Shown here: positions 25,544-33,397 of the stretch, one piece after another
Numbering within the stretch: position 1 is the stretch's first letter
Layout: the number at the start of each line of letters is the position of its first letter
Assembly (NCBI RefSeq): GCF_001458415.1
Contig: NZ_CYSD01000014.1
Location: forward strand, 124,001 to 188,000
Source of the DNA: Tritonibacter multivorans
GTDB lineage: Bacteria; Pseudomonadota; Alphaproteobacteria; Rhodobacterales; Rhodobacteraceae
Reading direction: 5' to 3'
Length of the DNA stretch: 64,000 bases
Position numbers and translations under genes: made by a program
The notes under the pieces: model-generated
The model's database searches: none
Seen by the model: only the letters and a program-made list of their open reading frames with translations
Told to the model about the DNA's origin: nothing

Positions 25544-25558
25544 GTTTCGCGGCGAAAC
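25544..25558. promoter_or_regulatory. parS-like palindrome 1
   Basis: GTTTCGCGGCGAAAC: two 7-bp arms around one central base. It is preceded by additional half-sites (GCGAAACGC and ATGTTTCGC from 25529). It lies in the non-coding gap 25408-25585 beyond the rep stop codon and matches the other four copies within 3.5 kb. Confidence 0.75.
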
Positions 25559-25585
25559 CTCTCCGCGTCCCCGTCTTTGGTCCGG

Positions 25586-26860
25586 TTAGTCGGCAAAGGC
25601 GTCGGGCTCCAGCTCCTGCCAGAAACTGATAATCCCAGCCGCATTCAGCGCGGACCGCCAGCCGTGCTGACGGAAATGTTCGCGGTCCAGATCGCTTTCG
25701 AGGCTGGTCATGAACAGCCGCTTGTCCGCATCACGTTGGGTGGGGTTTCGCCGCGAAACCAGGTCCTGCACAATATCAAGCTGTCGCGCCCGATTGCGGC
25801 GTTCGATGGCCCGCGCCTCAAACGCTGCGGCTTCTTGCGCCTGCTCTACCGCGCGGGCTGTCAACGTTGCATCAACCTGCGCCTGTTGTTCCGGGGTCAT
25901 GCGTGGTTCTGACTCGACCGGGGTGTAATCCCCTTTGATGGCGGCCTGCAAATAGCCCAGCCGCGATTTCACCCCATCTTGGGACGCCACATAATCGAGC
26001 TTTTCCTGCACATACTCCGACCCATGTTCGGTGATCCACTGCCGCGCCAACCGGTCCGAAACCCCCTGCCCGCGCAAGGCCTTGTAGACCGGCAGATTGC
26101 GCATGCCTTCGCTGTCGTCGATCTGGAACATTGCCATCTGCGGGTTTTCGCGGATCAGGAAGCGGATGTCGCTGACCGAGCGGCCCTTTTTGCGGATCTC
26201 GGGTTCGACAATAATGTCTGAACTTTTGTTGACCTCGGCCACCGCCGGTTTGATGATCTTGGCGTTCAGATGTTTGTAGCTTTGGTAATAGTCAGAGCCA
26301 TCGACCCCCATCAGCTTGCGAAAGATCTCGAGGCTCCACCAGCCGGTCGACCCCGTGCGCACAAAGCGATAGCAGTTCTCATAGAGCGCAAGCCCATGTC
26401 CCGAGGAAAAGTTGCGCTGAATATGCACATTGATCAGGGCATAGATTTTCGGGTCATGCAGTTTCGCCGCCAGCGCCGGGGAATAGGCGTATTCGCAGAT
26501 CCCGTTCTTCAGCTTGGCATAGGACAGCAGCGCCGAGACGCCCCATTCCTGATGGCCTTGTTCGTCCAGCATGTCCCATTCGGCCACCGTCTCCGCCAGC
26601 GTCTTCAGGCTTGCGCGCAGGGTGTCAAAATCGTTCGAATTATACCCGACCATCATCGCCAGCGTGCGCGCATCGATCGTATGTTCGCGCGCCGTGGTCA
26701 GCGTGTCATAGGCATTCAGCAGCAACACGTTCGACAGCTTGCGCTGCAGCAATGTCAGCTTGCCCGAAATGTGAATGGCGGCAACGTTCTTTTTGACCGT
26801 CTCGCGCGTCAAAGCGCCGGTCAAACGATCGCGGTCGATCTCTGTACCCTGGTCTGGCAT
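25586..26860 (-). CDS. plasmid replication initiator, Rep_3-like (RepB type)
   Basis: A 424-residue initiator. Two winged-helix units typical of Rep_3 proteins are visible: the first around LTLLQRKLSNVLLLNAYDTL to YAYSPALAAKLHDPKIYALI, the second beginning GHGLALYENCYRFVRTGSTG and continuing through WWSLEIFRKLMGV to KGRSVSDIRFLI. An Arg-rich helical C-terminus (~330-424) is of unknown role. The start at 26860 follows AGGACAGG; the ATG at 26944 would run through the inverted repeats of the promoter. Rep_3 proteins bind iterons to open the origin and bind inverted iteron cores to repress themselves; both arrangements are present here. Other Rhodobacterales initiator classes (DnaA-like, RepA) were considered and fit less well, though assignment by eye is not final. 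Confidence 0.82.
   Translation of the reverse strand: MPDQGTEIDRDRLTGALTRETVKKNVAAIHISGKLTLLQRKLSNVLLLNAYDTLTTAREHTIDARTLAMMVGYNSNDFDTLRASLKTLAETVAEWDMLDEQGHQEWGVSALLSYAKLKNGICEYAYSPALAAKLHDPKIYALINVHIQRNFSSGHGLALYENCYRFVRTGSTGWWSLEIFRKLMGVDGSDYYQSYKHLNAKIIKPAVAEVNKSSDIIVEPEIRKKGRSVSDIRFLIRENPQMAMFQIDDSEGMRNLPVYKALRGQGVSDRLARQWITEHGSEYVQEKLDYVASQDGVKSRLGYLQAAIKGDYTPVESEPRMTPEQQAQVDATLTARAVEQAQEAAAFEARAIERRNRARQLDIVQDLVSRRNPTQRDADKRLFMTSLESDLDREHFRQHGWRSALNAAGIISFWQELEPDAFAD
25745..25759. promoter_or_regulatory. parS-like palindrome 2 (inside rep)
   Basis: GTTTCGCCGCGAAAC, a perfect 15-bp match to the set, located within the coding sequence of the replication initiator and encoding part of LVSRRNP in it. 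Presence inside a conserved coding region supports selection for DNA binding. Confidence 0.72.
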
Positions 26861-26939
26861 CAGCCTGTCCTGTTGTTGGCCCTCGGTCCGAATTCTGAAA
26901 TGTTCGGAATCACGGGCTTGCTCTTTGGCGTCAGACTGG

Positions 26940-26983
26940 CACAAAGGAACCCACCCATCAATTGGCCTTGGGTTCCTTTTGTG
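26940..26983. promoter_or_regulatory. inverted iteron cores at the rep promoter (autoregulation site)
   Basis: CACAAAGGAACCC (26940-26952) is mirrored by GGGTTCCTTTTGTG (26970-26983), with one extra T in the right arm. The arms resemble the GGGTCCCTTT core of the origin iterons. The site lies 80-123 bp upstream of the rep start codon. In Rep_3 plasmids such inverted cores are bound by Rep dimers to repress rep. Confidence 0.65.
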
Positions 26984-27269
26984 GATTTAATCTGCGCCCG
27001 AGAAAGGGACCCGTTTACAGGATATGCCCCAAAAGGGCGGCACCCTTAGGGGACCCATTTACAGGACGTGACGCCCCCGCGCCGGGGCAGGTGCCGCAGG
27101 CCGTTGCGAATCAAATCCCCGCAGACCGCCAGAGCGGCCCCCTGATGCAGAGCCTGTTTCAGGGTCTAAAAGAGTCAAAACAGAGCGTTCTTTCACCCAT
27201 GGGCCTCTGTGCGTGTTATACGCACAACAGTCGCAAACCCCGAAGGCAAAAACACCGTATCCCGTAAAA

Positions 27270-27357
27270 AGGTGCCCTAAATCCCGCGCGCAGGGCCCTT
27301 AGATCCCGTGTCTGGGTCCCTTTGATCCCGCAGATGGGTCCCTTTCAGACTGTATTC
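27270..27357. repeat. 22-bp iterons (four direct copies)
   Basis: Cores GGGCCCTT (27293), GGGTCCCTTT (27314), GGGTCCCTTT (27336) and a further GGGTCCC at 27358 recur every 21-22 bp, and the second element ATCCCG recurs at 27281, 27303 and 27325, exactly 22 bp apart. A degenerate first unit begins near 27270 (GGTGCCCT). A 22-bp period is two helical turns, as in iteron origins where Rep monomers line up on one face. The fifth copy is partial. Confidence 0.82.
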
Positions 27358-27470
27358 GGGTCCCCAAAGACAATTAACGCCTTGAAATAAAACGTTTTCC
27401 TAGTGGCAAAGATTCTAAATATTCTAAAAATCAATAAACGTTCAGTACGCTTTCTTAGGATTAGGTACAT

Positions 27471-27485
27471 GTTTCGCCGCGAAAC
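27471..27485. promoter_or_regulatory. parS-like palindrome 3 (upstream of parA)
   Basis: GTTTCGCCGCGAAAC, perfect match, between the AT-rich part of the origin and the parA ribosome site, 121 bp before the parA start. This position could also allow ParB or ParA control of the parAB promoter. Confidence 0.75.
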
Positions 27486-27606
27486 TTAGGTGCCTGAGCG
27501 CGAGATCGGCCAAACATTGGCGCAAAGACCTAGGCAAGGCGCAGAATGTTCTCTAGTCTGCACGACATAAGCGGAAACAGCGCACATTCTTTGAGGCAGA
27601 GCATCT

Positions 27607-28974
27607 ATGTCCACCACGCCCCTCCCGCCCTATTTCAATTTGGATCCCAAGGCTGCATCGGAAAAGCTGCCGGATCCTATTCAGACCTCGCGATTTGCCA
27701 AGGCTGCAGCCTTCTGTGCAAAGGGCCGCGAGGATCTGGCCCGGCGCGGCTATGCGCCGGATGGTGAAAAGCGGCTGCGAAAATTCTCCACCTGGGAGAT
27801 CACAAAATACCTTATCCCCGTTGCGCCTGCGCATCTGCGTCGCGTGCTGAAAGCCAACCCCGATCTGCCGCAAGGCGAAGGGGAAGGGGGATCGAAATGG
27901 TTCACGTTGGAAGAGGTGCTGACCCTGCGACAGCATTTCGCCAGCGAAGGCATTTCGACAAAAGAATACCTGCCGTATCGCCCCGAAGGTGCCCCGGCCA
28001 AAGTGACGGCTGTGGCGAACTTCAAAGGCGGCGTTGGCAAAACCTCCACCGCGGCGCATCTGGCCATGTCGGCGGCTTTGGACGGCTATAAGGTTCTGGT
28101 CATCGACCTGGACAGCCAGGGCTCTATGTCGTCGATCCTTGGCGGCACGGTCGAGGACGAATGGTCCACGGTCTTCCCGCTGATTGCCAAGGATTATGCC
28201 AAGGCTGTTCTGGCAGAGAACGAGGTCCGCCGGGCCGCCGGCAAGCCCGAGATCCCGCTGGATGAAACCCTGGAAGAAGCGCTGAATGTTTCGCCGCGAA
28301 ACGTCATCCAAAACACGCATTGGCCGAACATTGATCTGATCGGTGCGCAGCTGAACCTCTATTGGGCGGAATTTCAGATCCCGGTCTGGCGGATGGGGCT
28401 GCGCAGCTGGCCGCTGTGGGATGCGCTGACCAACTTCCTCGAGGATGAGGGCATTCTGGAGGACTATGATATTGTCTTCCTCGACACGCCGCCCGCGCTT
28501 GGCTATCTGACGATCAATGCCTTGGCAGCGGCGGATATTCTGCTGGTGCCGTTGGGGGCGTCGTTCCTGGAATTTGATTCCACGGGACGCTTCTTTGATA
28601 TGCTCTATTCGACCTTTGCCTCGATCGAGGAGGGGGAAAACGTGGCGCAACGCGCGGCGGGTTTGCCCGAGGTGAAGTTTGAATGGGACGTGGTCCGGGC
28701 GCTGATCACGCGGTTTGATGCCAGCCAGCAGACCGATATGGCCAATGTCATTCAGGCCTATTTTGGCGACTTCATGAATGCCTATCGTCAGGACGTCACG
28801 GCGCTTGTTGGGCAAGCAGGCGAACAGGTGAACGGGATTTACGAGGCAGATTACCGCGACTTCAACCGCGACACTTACGTGCGGGGCCGCGAGACTTTTG
28901 ACAGAACCTATGCCGAGTTCAAAGAGATCCTGATCGGCAGCTGGTGGCGCGACGCGCATATGGAAGGAAACTAA
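27607..28974 (+). CDS. parA: ParA partition ATPase
   Basis: A 455-residue type Ia ParA. An N-terminal ~125-residue domain with a MerR/HTH-like helical region (FSTWEITKYLIPVAPAHLRR) precedes the deviant Walker A motif KGGVGKTST (residues 140-148), Walker A' (VLVIDLDSQGSMSSIL) and Walker B (YDIVFLDTPPALGYL). Type Ia proteins both segregate plasmids and repress their own operon through the N-terminal domain. The start at 27607 is preceded by a GAGG site. It is followed after three bases by parB. A perfect parS-like palindrome lies inside the gene at 28288. Length and arrangement agree with plasmid or chromid partition loci of Rhodobacterales. Confidence 0.93.
   Translation: MSTTPLPPYFNLDPKAASEKLPDPIQTSRFAKAAAFCAKGREDLARRGYAPDGEKRLRKFSTWEITKYLIPVAPAHLRRVLKANPDLPQGEGEGGSKWFTLEEVLTLRQHFASEGISTKEYLPYRPEGAPAKVTAVANFKGGVGKTSTAAHLAMSAALDGYKVLVIDLDSQGSMSSILGGTVEDEWSTVFPLIAKDYAKAVLAENEVRRAAGKPEIPLDETLEEALNVSPRNVIQNTHWPNIDLIGAQLNLYWAEFQIPVWRMGLRSWPLWDALTNFLEDEGILEDYDIVFLDTPPALGYLTINALAAADILLVPLGASFLEFDSTGRFFDMLYSTFASIEEGENVAQRAAGLPEVKFEWDVVRALITRFDASQQTDMANVIQAYFGDFMNAYRQDVTALVGQAGEQVNGIYEADYRDFNRDTYVRGRETFDRTYAEFKEILIGSWWRDAHMEGN
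28288..28302. promoter_or_regulatory. parS-like palindrome 4 (inside parA)
   Basis: GTTTCGCCGCGAAAC, perfect match, within the parA coding sequence (encoding VSPRN). Together with the copy inside rep it shows that the sites are not restricted to intergenic DNA. Confidence 0.72.
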
Positions 28975-28977
28975 CCC

Positions 28978-30039
28978 ATGGCCAAACGCAGAAGACTGGT
29001 TGCCCCGGACAGTGCTGAACTGGACAAGATCGAAGAAGGGTTCGCCGCGAAACCGCAGGTGAACCCCTTTGCCGGCAGCCAAAACACAGTGCCGCCAATT
29101 GCCAAAGTCGCCGCCGAGACGGCGCAGGCCAACAGCATGGCCAGCCTCACTGATCGGGTGGAAGCGGCCAAAGACAAAGCCGACGCCGAGAAATGGCGCG
29201 AGGCCGAAGGGCAGGGGCGTGCGGTGCAGATGGTGCCCGTGGCCGCAGTCGACCGCGACTATCTGCGCCGGGACCGCATGGGGCTGGATGGCGAAGAAAT
29301 GGCAGAGCTGATCAGCTCGATCGAAGCCAACGGTCTGCGGTCGCCAATCGAGGTGGTGCCACAGGACGAAGGCTTTGGTCTGGTGTCGGGCTATCGCCGT
29401 CTCGAGGCGTTTGGGCGCCTTGGTCTTGACGAGATCCCCGCCTTTGTCCGCGTCGGGCAAGAGGGCGCGGACGCCTATGTGTCGATGATCGAAGAGAACG
29501 AACTGCGCGCGGATCTGAGCCCCTATGAACGGGGCCGGATCGCGGTGCTGGTTGTGGGGCAGGGGGTGTTTGCCTCGGTCGAGGACGCCGTGGATGCGCT
29601 GTTTGCGGCCGCCTCGCGGGCGAAACGGTCCAAGGTCCGCAGCTTTGCCGTTGTGCACGAAGCGCTGGGGGACATGCTGTCTTTCCCAAGCCAGATGTCC
29701 GAACGGCTGGGCTTGAAACTGGCGGCGGCATTGCGCGCGGGCGGTCAGGTGGCCTTGCGGTCTGCGCTGGCGGCCAGAGTGCCGGGCACTGCCAATGAGG
29801 AAATCAACCTGCTGGAGGGTGCGCTGCGCGGGCTCGAGGAAGCCGAGCCAGAGAAAGACCCGGCGCGCGGCGGGCGGCCCAAAGAGGTGGTCAAAATTGA
29901 CGGCGGCAAAATTGCGCGGGGTGGTCGGATCTCGGCCGAACTGGGCGCAAAGGGGCTGCGCATTGATCTGAAAGGCTGCGACCTTGAAGCTGGTGAAACC
30001 GAGGCGCTGTTGCAGGTGATCCGCGATCATCTGGGCTGA
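28978..30039 (+). CDS. parB: ParB partition protein
   Basis: A 353-residue ParB/Spo0J-like protein. An N-terminal basic tail is followed by the ParB/Srx nuclease-fold domain with LRSPIEVVPQDEGFGLVSGY RRLEAF and the CTP-binding-type box ENELRADLSPYERG, then a helix-turn-helix centre (about 190-265) and a C-terminal dimerisation region. ParB loads at parS, spreads, and is moved by ParA. It begins three bases after the parA stop. The five GTTTCGCSGCGAAAC palindromes in the rep-parAB region are the natural candidates for its binding sites, which is inference from position and symmetry. Confidence 0.92.
   Translation: MAKRRRLVAPDSAELDKIEEGFAAKPQVNPFAGSQNTVPPIAKVAAETAQANSMASLTDRVEAAKDKADAEKWREAEGQGRAVQMVPVAAVDRDYLRRDRMGLDGEEMAELISSIEANGLRSPIEVVPQDEGFGLVSGYRRLEAFGRLGLDEIPAFVRVGQEGADAYVSMIEENELRADLSPYERGRIAVLVVGQGVFASVEDAVDALFAAASRAKRSKVRSFAVVHEALGDMLSFPSQMSERLGLKLAAALRAGGQVALRSALAARVPGTANEEINLLEGALRGLEEAEPEKDPARGGRPKEVVKIDGGKIARGGRISAELGAKGLRIDLKGCDLEAGETEALLQVIRDHLG
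29039..29053. promoter_or_regulatory. parS-like palindrome 5 (inside parB, one mismatch)
   Basis: GGTTCGCCGCGAAAC matches the set at 14 of 15 positions and lies at codons ~21-26 of parB. It is the weakest copy and may be coincidental, but its position continues the cluster. Confidence 0.5.
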
Positions 30040-30050
30040 TTTGAATTTGG

Positions 30051-30074
30051 GCGGCCCTGTCCCGATGGGGCCGC
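30051..30074 (+). terminator. possible terminator after parAB
   Basis: GCGGCCC (30051-30057) pairs with GGGCCGC (30068-30074), starting 12 bp after the parB stop. The trailing sequence is only TT, so this may be a weak terminator or mRNA-end hairpin. Confidence 0.5.
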
Positions 30075-30280
30075 TTCCGCTGTATGCGGATCGGTGGAAT
30101 TCGGGTCTGAATTAGGCTCTAATAAGAGGAAATGCCGACCAAGAGATCTATTTGGGCTCTGTAGGTCGGAAGATGGGCGGGCACAGATTATGGTAGCGCT
30201 AAACTTTGCCAGTTGATCCAATCTTTTAAATCGTTTTAAACGCCTCTAACCTTGCGGAATGCCAGTGGAAGGAAACGGCG

Positions 30281-31213
30281 ATGATTCTGTGCTGCGGTGA
30301 AGCGTTGATTGATATGATCCCAGCCCCGACGACCACGGGGGGCGAGGGGTTTGTGCCCCATGCGGGCGGTGCCGTTTTCAACACGGCGATTGCATTGGCG
30401 CGGCTGGAGGCGCCGACGGCGCTGCTGACGGGGCTGTCCACGGATATGTTTGGGCAGATGCTGGACGCAACCCTGGCCGACAATGGGGTGAACCGGGATC
30501 TGATCATTCGCGCGGATCGGCCTTCGACCTTGGCTTTTGTGCAACTGGTCGACGGCAGCGCGCAGTACACGTTTATGGATGAAAATTCAGCCGGGCGGAT
30601 GTTGCGGGCCGAGGACATGCCCAAGCTGGGGGCTGATATTGAGGCGCTGTTTTTTGGCGGCATCTCACTGGCGTGCGAGCCGGGAGCCGAAGCCTATGCC
30701 GCATTGCTGGCGGAAAATGCGGACACGCGGCTGGTGATGATGGACCCCAACATTCGCCCCGGCTTTATTGCTGACCGCGACCGCTATGTGGCGCGGCTCA
30801 AGGCGATGCTGGCAAAAACCGATATTGTAAAACTGTCGGACGAGGATCTGGGCTGGTTGCTGCCGGAGGCGGCACCGCTGGAGGAGAAGGCGCGCGCGGT
30901 GCAGGCGATGGGGCCTGCGGTGGTGCTGGTGACGCTGGGCGGGGCGGGGGCCATGGGCCTGCTGCCGTCAGGAGACGTGGTGCGGGTGGCGGCCGCGCAG
31001 GTCACGGTGGCCGATACAGTTGGCGCGGGCGACACGTTCAACGCCGGTGTGCTGGCGCAGTTGCACGCAGACGGGCTGCTGCGCAAAGCGGCGGTGCGCG
31101 ACCTGGGGGCAGGGGCCTTGGAGGCCTGTTTGCGCCTTGGCGTGGCGGCTGCGGCGGTGACGGTGTCCCGCAGCGGCGCCAACCCACCCCGACGCGCAGA
31201 GCTGAGCGTTTAA
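30281..31213 (+). CDS. PfkB-family sugar kinase, fructokinase-like
   Basis: A 310-residue ribokinase-fold protein. The N-terminal signature appears as PHAGGAVFNTAIALARL and the C-terminal signature as VADTVGAGDTFNAGVL, containing the catalytic aspartate of the GAGD motif. The start CCGEALIDMIP is typical of fructokinases rather than ribokinases or 2-keto-3-deoxygluconate kinases. It stands alone between the partition locus and betI, and its stop overlaps the convergent betI stop by four bases. No sugar transporter is adjacent, so fructose as substrate is inferred only from family resemblance. Confidence 0.82.
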   Translation: MILCCGEALIDMIPAPTTTGGEGFVPHAGGAVFNTAIALARLEAPTALLTGLSTDMFGQMLDATLADNGVNRDLIIRADRPSTLAFVQLVDGSAQYTFMDENSAGRMLRAEDMPKLGADIEALFFGGISLACEPGAEAYAALLAENADTRLVMMDPNIRPGFIADRDRYVARLKAMLAKTDIVKLSDEDLGWLLPEAAPLEEKARAVQAMGPAVVLVTLGGAGAMGLLPSGDVVRVAAAQVTVADTVGAGDTFNAGVLAQLHADGLLRKAAVRDLGAGALEACLRLGVAAAAVTVSRSGANPPRRAELSV

Positions 31214-31803
31214 GCCGCCATTGAGACGTCGCTGAGCAGACGGGTCACAACCCGGCGCGCCTCGCGGCGGGCGGCGGCGGCATCCAGCGCCGCTTCGGAC
31301 TGGGTGGCCTGCAGCCAGACGCCGTCCATGTAGCATTGAATGGCGCTGCGCACGACCTCGGCCTGATCGGCGGGCATCTGGGCGCGCAGTTCGTGACGCA
31401 GATGGCTGCGCACCCGCGAGCGGTTGATCCGATGCAGCCGCGCAAACCGGGGCGTATAGGGGGCAGAGCCCCAGAACTGCATCCAGATGCTGCATTGTTC
31501 AACGGTGAACAGCGAATCATCAAAGTTGGCGTCGACAATCGCGTACAGCCGGTCTTCGGGGGTGGCAGCAGATTTAAATCGCTGAATCAATGAGCGTTGC
31601 AAAATCCGCAGCAGATAGCGCATCGTGGCCTCTAACAAGCCTTCCTTGGAGCCGAAATAATAGCTGATCGACGCCGCCGAGGTGCCTGCCTTTGCGGCAA
31701 TTTCCGCCATAGTAACAGACTGGTAGCCGCGTTCGTACACGGTCTGGATGGTGGCGGCGATCATTGCCTCATTGCGGATATCACGGATGCGTTTCTTGGC
31801 CAT
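31210..31803 (-). CDS. betI: BetI, TetR-family choline-responsive repressor
   Basis: A 197-residue TetR-type regulator. The N-terminal HTH is seen in TIQTVYERGYQSVTMAEIAA to ASISYYFGSKEGLLEATMRY, a pattern shared by BetI proteins, and the ligand domain continues with WMQFWGSAPYTPRFARLHRI. The ATG at 31803 gives the family-like start MAKKRIRDIRNEA; a TTG at 31821 in the same frame is an alternative. BetI represses bet genes and is released by choline. It is transcribed divergently from the choline transporter gene, and a perfect 10-bp inverted repeat lies in the shared promoter region. Confidence 0.88.
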   Translation of the reverse strand: MAKKRIRDIRNEAMIAATIQTVYERGYQSVTMAEIAAKAGTSAASISYYFGSKEGLLEATMRYLLRILQRSLIQRFKSAATPEDRLYAIVDANFDDSLFTVEQCSIWMQFWGSAPYTPRFARLHRINRSRVRSHLRHELRAQMPADQAEVVRSAIQCYMDGVWLQATQSEAALDAAAARREARRVVTRLLSDVSMAA

Positions 31804-31860
31804 GGCGCCAATGTGGTCCAAGGCGGCTCTCTGTTCAATATCTCATCGCCGCAAACTGAA

Positions 31861-31886
31861 AAAACTTGAATGGCTGTTCAAGTTTT
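31861..31886. promoter_or_regulatory. candidate BetI operator
   Basis: AAAACTTGAA (31861-31870) and TTCAAGTTTT (31877-31886) are perfect inverted arms around a 6-bp spacer. The TTGAA...TTCAA core matches the kind of dyad known for BetI operators in enterobacteria. It lies 58 bp upstream of the betI start and 111 bp upstream of the transporter start, so it could control both. Confidence 0.7.
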
Positions 31887-31996
31887 GGTTCTTTAGGGAC
31901 ATCCAACATCAAGGATTGGGTGCGGCCGCCGTGGTGGCTGCCATAACAACACAATTGGAAACCGGATGGGGTTGTGCCCCGGAAGGGGAGGTACAA

Positions 31997-33205
31997 ATGA
32001 CATATCTGATATCGGCAGGGATTCTGCTGGCGTTCGCGCTGGTGATTTTCTGCACGTTGAAATGGTGGAACCTCAAAGTGGTCGGCGTGACGCCGGTGCC
32101 GCTGTTCACCTTTATCGCAATTCTGTTCACATCCGGTCTGGACGTGGGCCTGATCATGTTCCCGCTGGCCTGGGACTTCCCGCTCTATGCGGACACAGCG
32201 GCCGAGCCTGCCTATGGGTTCACCAACCCGCTGGCGATGGAGTTCGGGTTCTGGGGCTTTTTGATCTGGGGCTTCTATTTCCTGACCACCTTCTATTTCT
32301 GCGTCATCGAGCCGAAGGTGAAGTTCTTTGAGATCGGCATTGTGAAGCTGATCAACAATATCGTCATCATTGGCACCTGTGCCTTCACCGGCGCGCTGTT
32401 CCTGATCTATCTGCCCTATTACGCGACCTTCGTGGGTGATGGTGAGAGCGTGATCCTGCCGTTCTACATCCTGACCGCACTGGTCATTCTGTTTGCGGCG
32501 TTCTCCTCCACTGACATCAAATACGTGCGGATCCTGTCTGTGGGCTCTACCGTGGTCTTTGGCCTGCTGATCGCAGGCATGTGGGCCTATGCCGGTATGG
32601 GCTTTGGCGAGTTTGCAACCACCGCGTCCAACATTGGCGGCTACTTTGCGAACATCCACAAATTCGTGCTGCCGCTGACCGATTACCACGAATTCTACCT
32701 GTTCTGGTGGTTCGCTTGGTCCATCATGATCGGCCAGTTCACCTCCCGTTTTGTCGGCGGTCTGCGCACCTGGCAGGTTCTGGCGTCGCTTCTGATCTTC
32801 CCGTCCATCCCGCTGGGGATCTGGTTCTCGGTGCTGTATTACTACCACCTGAACGAGATCGCGACGACAACCATGATCAATATCTCCATGGTGGTTGTGG
32901 GCGTGCTGTTTGTGATCAACTCGTTTGACTCGCTCATCCGTCTGTACACCGACAACCTGAACCTGACCGCGAAGCGTTTTGGCAAGCCTGTCTATATCCT
33001 TGGCAATGCGGGTGTTCTGTTCCTGCTGACCCTGGCGTTCCAGAGCCAGTGGCTGCAGATCCAGTGGATCGGCGCGGTGGTGATTGGTCTGTACGTGGCC
33101 TGCCTAGTTTACATCGTTCTGTTCAAAGGCCGCGAGGTCATGGCGATTGAAGCAAGCCCCGAGGAAAACACCCTCGACTACACCAAGATCCAGAGCGTGC
33201 ACTAA
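31997..33205 (+). CDS. BCCT-like choline transporter, short and diverged
   Basis: A 402-residue protein with about eleven or twelve transmembrane segments. The segment FYLFWWFAWSIMIGQFTSRF corresponds to the Trp-rich substrate-binding motif of betaine/choline/carnitine transporters. The start at 31997 is set by GGGGAGG. Classical BCCT carriers are 500-700 residues; this protein lacks the long terminal extensions and its motif is diverged, so it may be a distinct subfamily. Position directly upstream of betB and betA and divergent from betI makes choline the likely substrate. Probably Na+ or H+ coupled, by family. Confidence 0.78.
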   Translation: MTYLISAGILLAFALVIFCTLKWWNLKVVGVTPVPLFTFIAILFTSGLDVGLIMFPLAWDFPLYADTAAEPAYGFTNPLAMEFGFWGFLIWGFYFLTTFYFCVIEPKVKFFEIGIVKLINNIVIIGTCAFTGALFLIYLPYYATFVGDGESVILPFYILTALVILFAAFSSTDIKYVRILSVGSTVVFGLLIAGMWAYAGMGFGEFATTASNIGGYFANIHKFVLPLTDYHEFYLFWWFAWSIMIGQFTSRFVGGLRTWQVLASLLIFPSIPLGIWFSVLYYYHLNEIATTTMINISMVVVGVLFVINSFDSLIRLYTDNLNLTAKRFGKPVYILGNAGVLFLLTLAFQSQWLQIQWIGAVVIGLYVACLVYIVLFKGREVMAIEASPEENTLDYTKIQSVH

Positions 33206-33218
33206 CGCTTGAAATCCC

Positions 33219-33247
33219 CTGTCCCGGCGCCACATGTGCCGGGGCAG
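33219..33247 (+). other. intercistronic hairpin between transporter and betB
   Basis: CTGTCCCGGC (33219-33228) pairs over ten positions, including one G-U, with GCCGGGGCAG (33238-33247). There is no T-run, so it is more likely an mRNA-processing or stability hairpin than a terminator. It could uncouple transporter and dehydrogenase expression. Confidence 0.6.
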
Positions 33248-33397
33248 ACCCCTGAAACCGGACGGATGTTCAATCGATTCATTCACTGGTGGCAATCGAC
33301 CAAACCGATTGAAGTCGCGCCACGGCTGTATGCATCGCTTCGGACCAAGGGACTAGGGTCCCGCAGTCCAAAAACACGTTCAAGGAAAGAACACGAC

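Larger units (their letters stand above)
26861..27606. other. replication origin region
   Basis: The 746-bp gap between divergent rep and parA holds the expected elements of an iteron-controlled origin. From left to right: inverted repeats containing the iteron core next to the rep promoter (26940-26983); two inverted single cores AAAGGGACCC (27003-27012) and AGGGGACCC (27048-27056); a 7-bp dyad TGTGCGT/ACGCACA (27208-27226); four direct 22-bp iterons (27270-27357); an AT-rich stretch (27364-27470) that could be the unwinding element; and a parS-like site (27471-27485). A parA ribosome site (GAGG) follows. No DnaA box was identified with confidence. Confidence 0.75.

Noticed and set aside
25586-26944. 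Longer replication initiator starting at 26944
   Set aside because: The extra 28 codons run into the inverted iteron cores of the promoter; a ribosome site supports the start at 26860.
27270-27365. CRISPR array
   Set aside because: Repeats are 22 bp without unique spacers and lie between rep and parA; they are iterons. No cas genes were seen anywhere in the window.
27553-30030. 825-codon minus-strand frame opposite parA and parB
   Set aside because: Shadow of GC-rich genes: no start context, no motifs, while the plus strand carries clear ParA and ParB.
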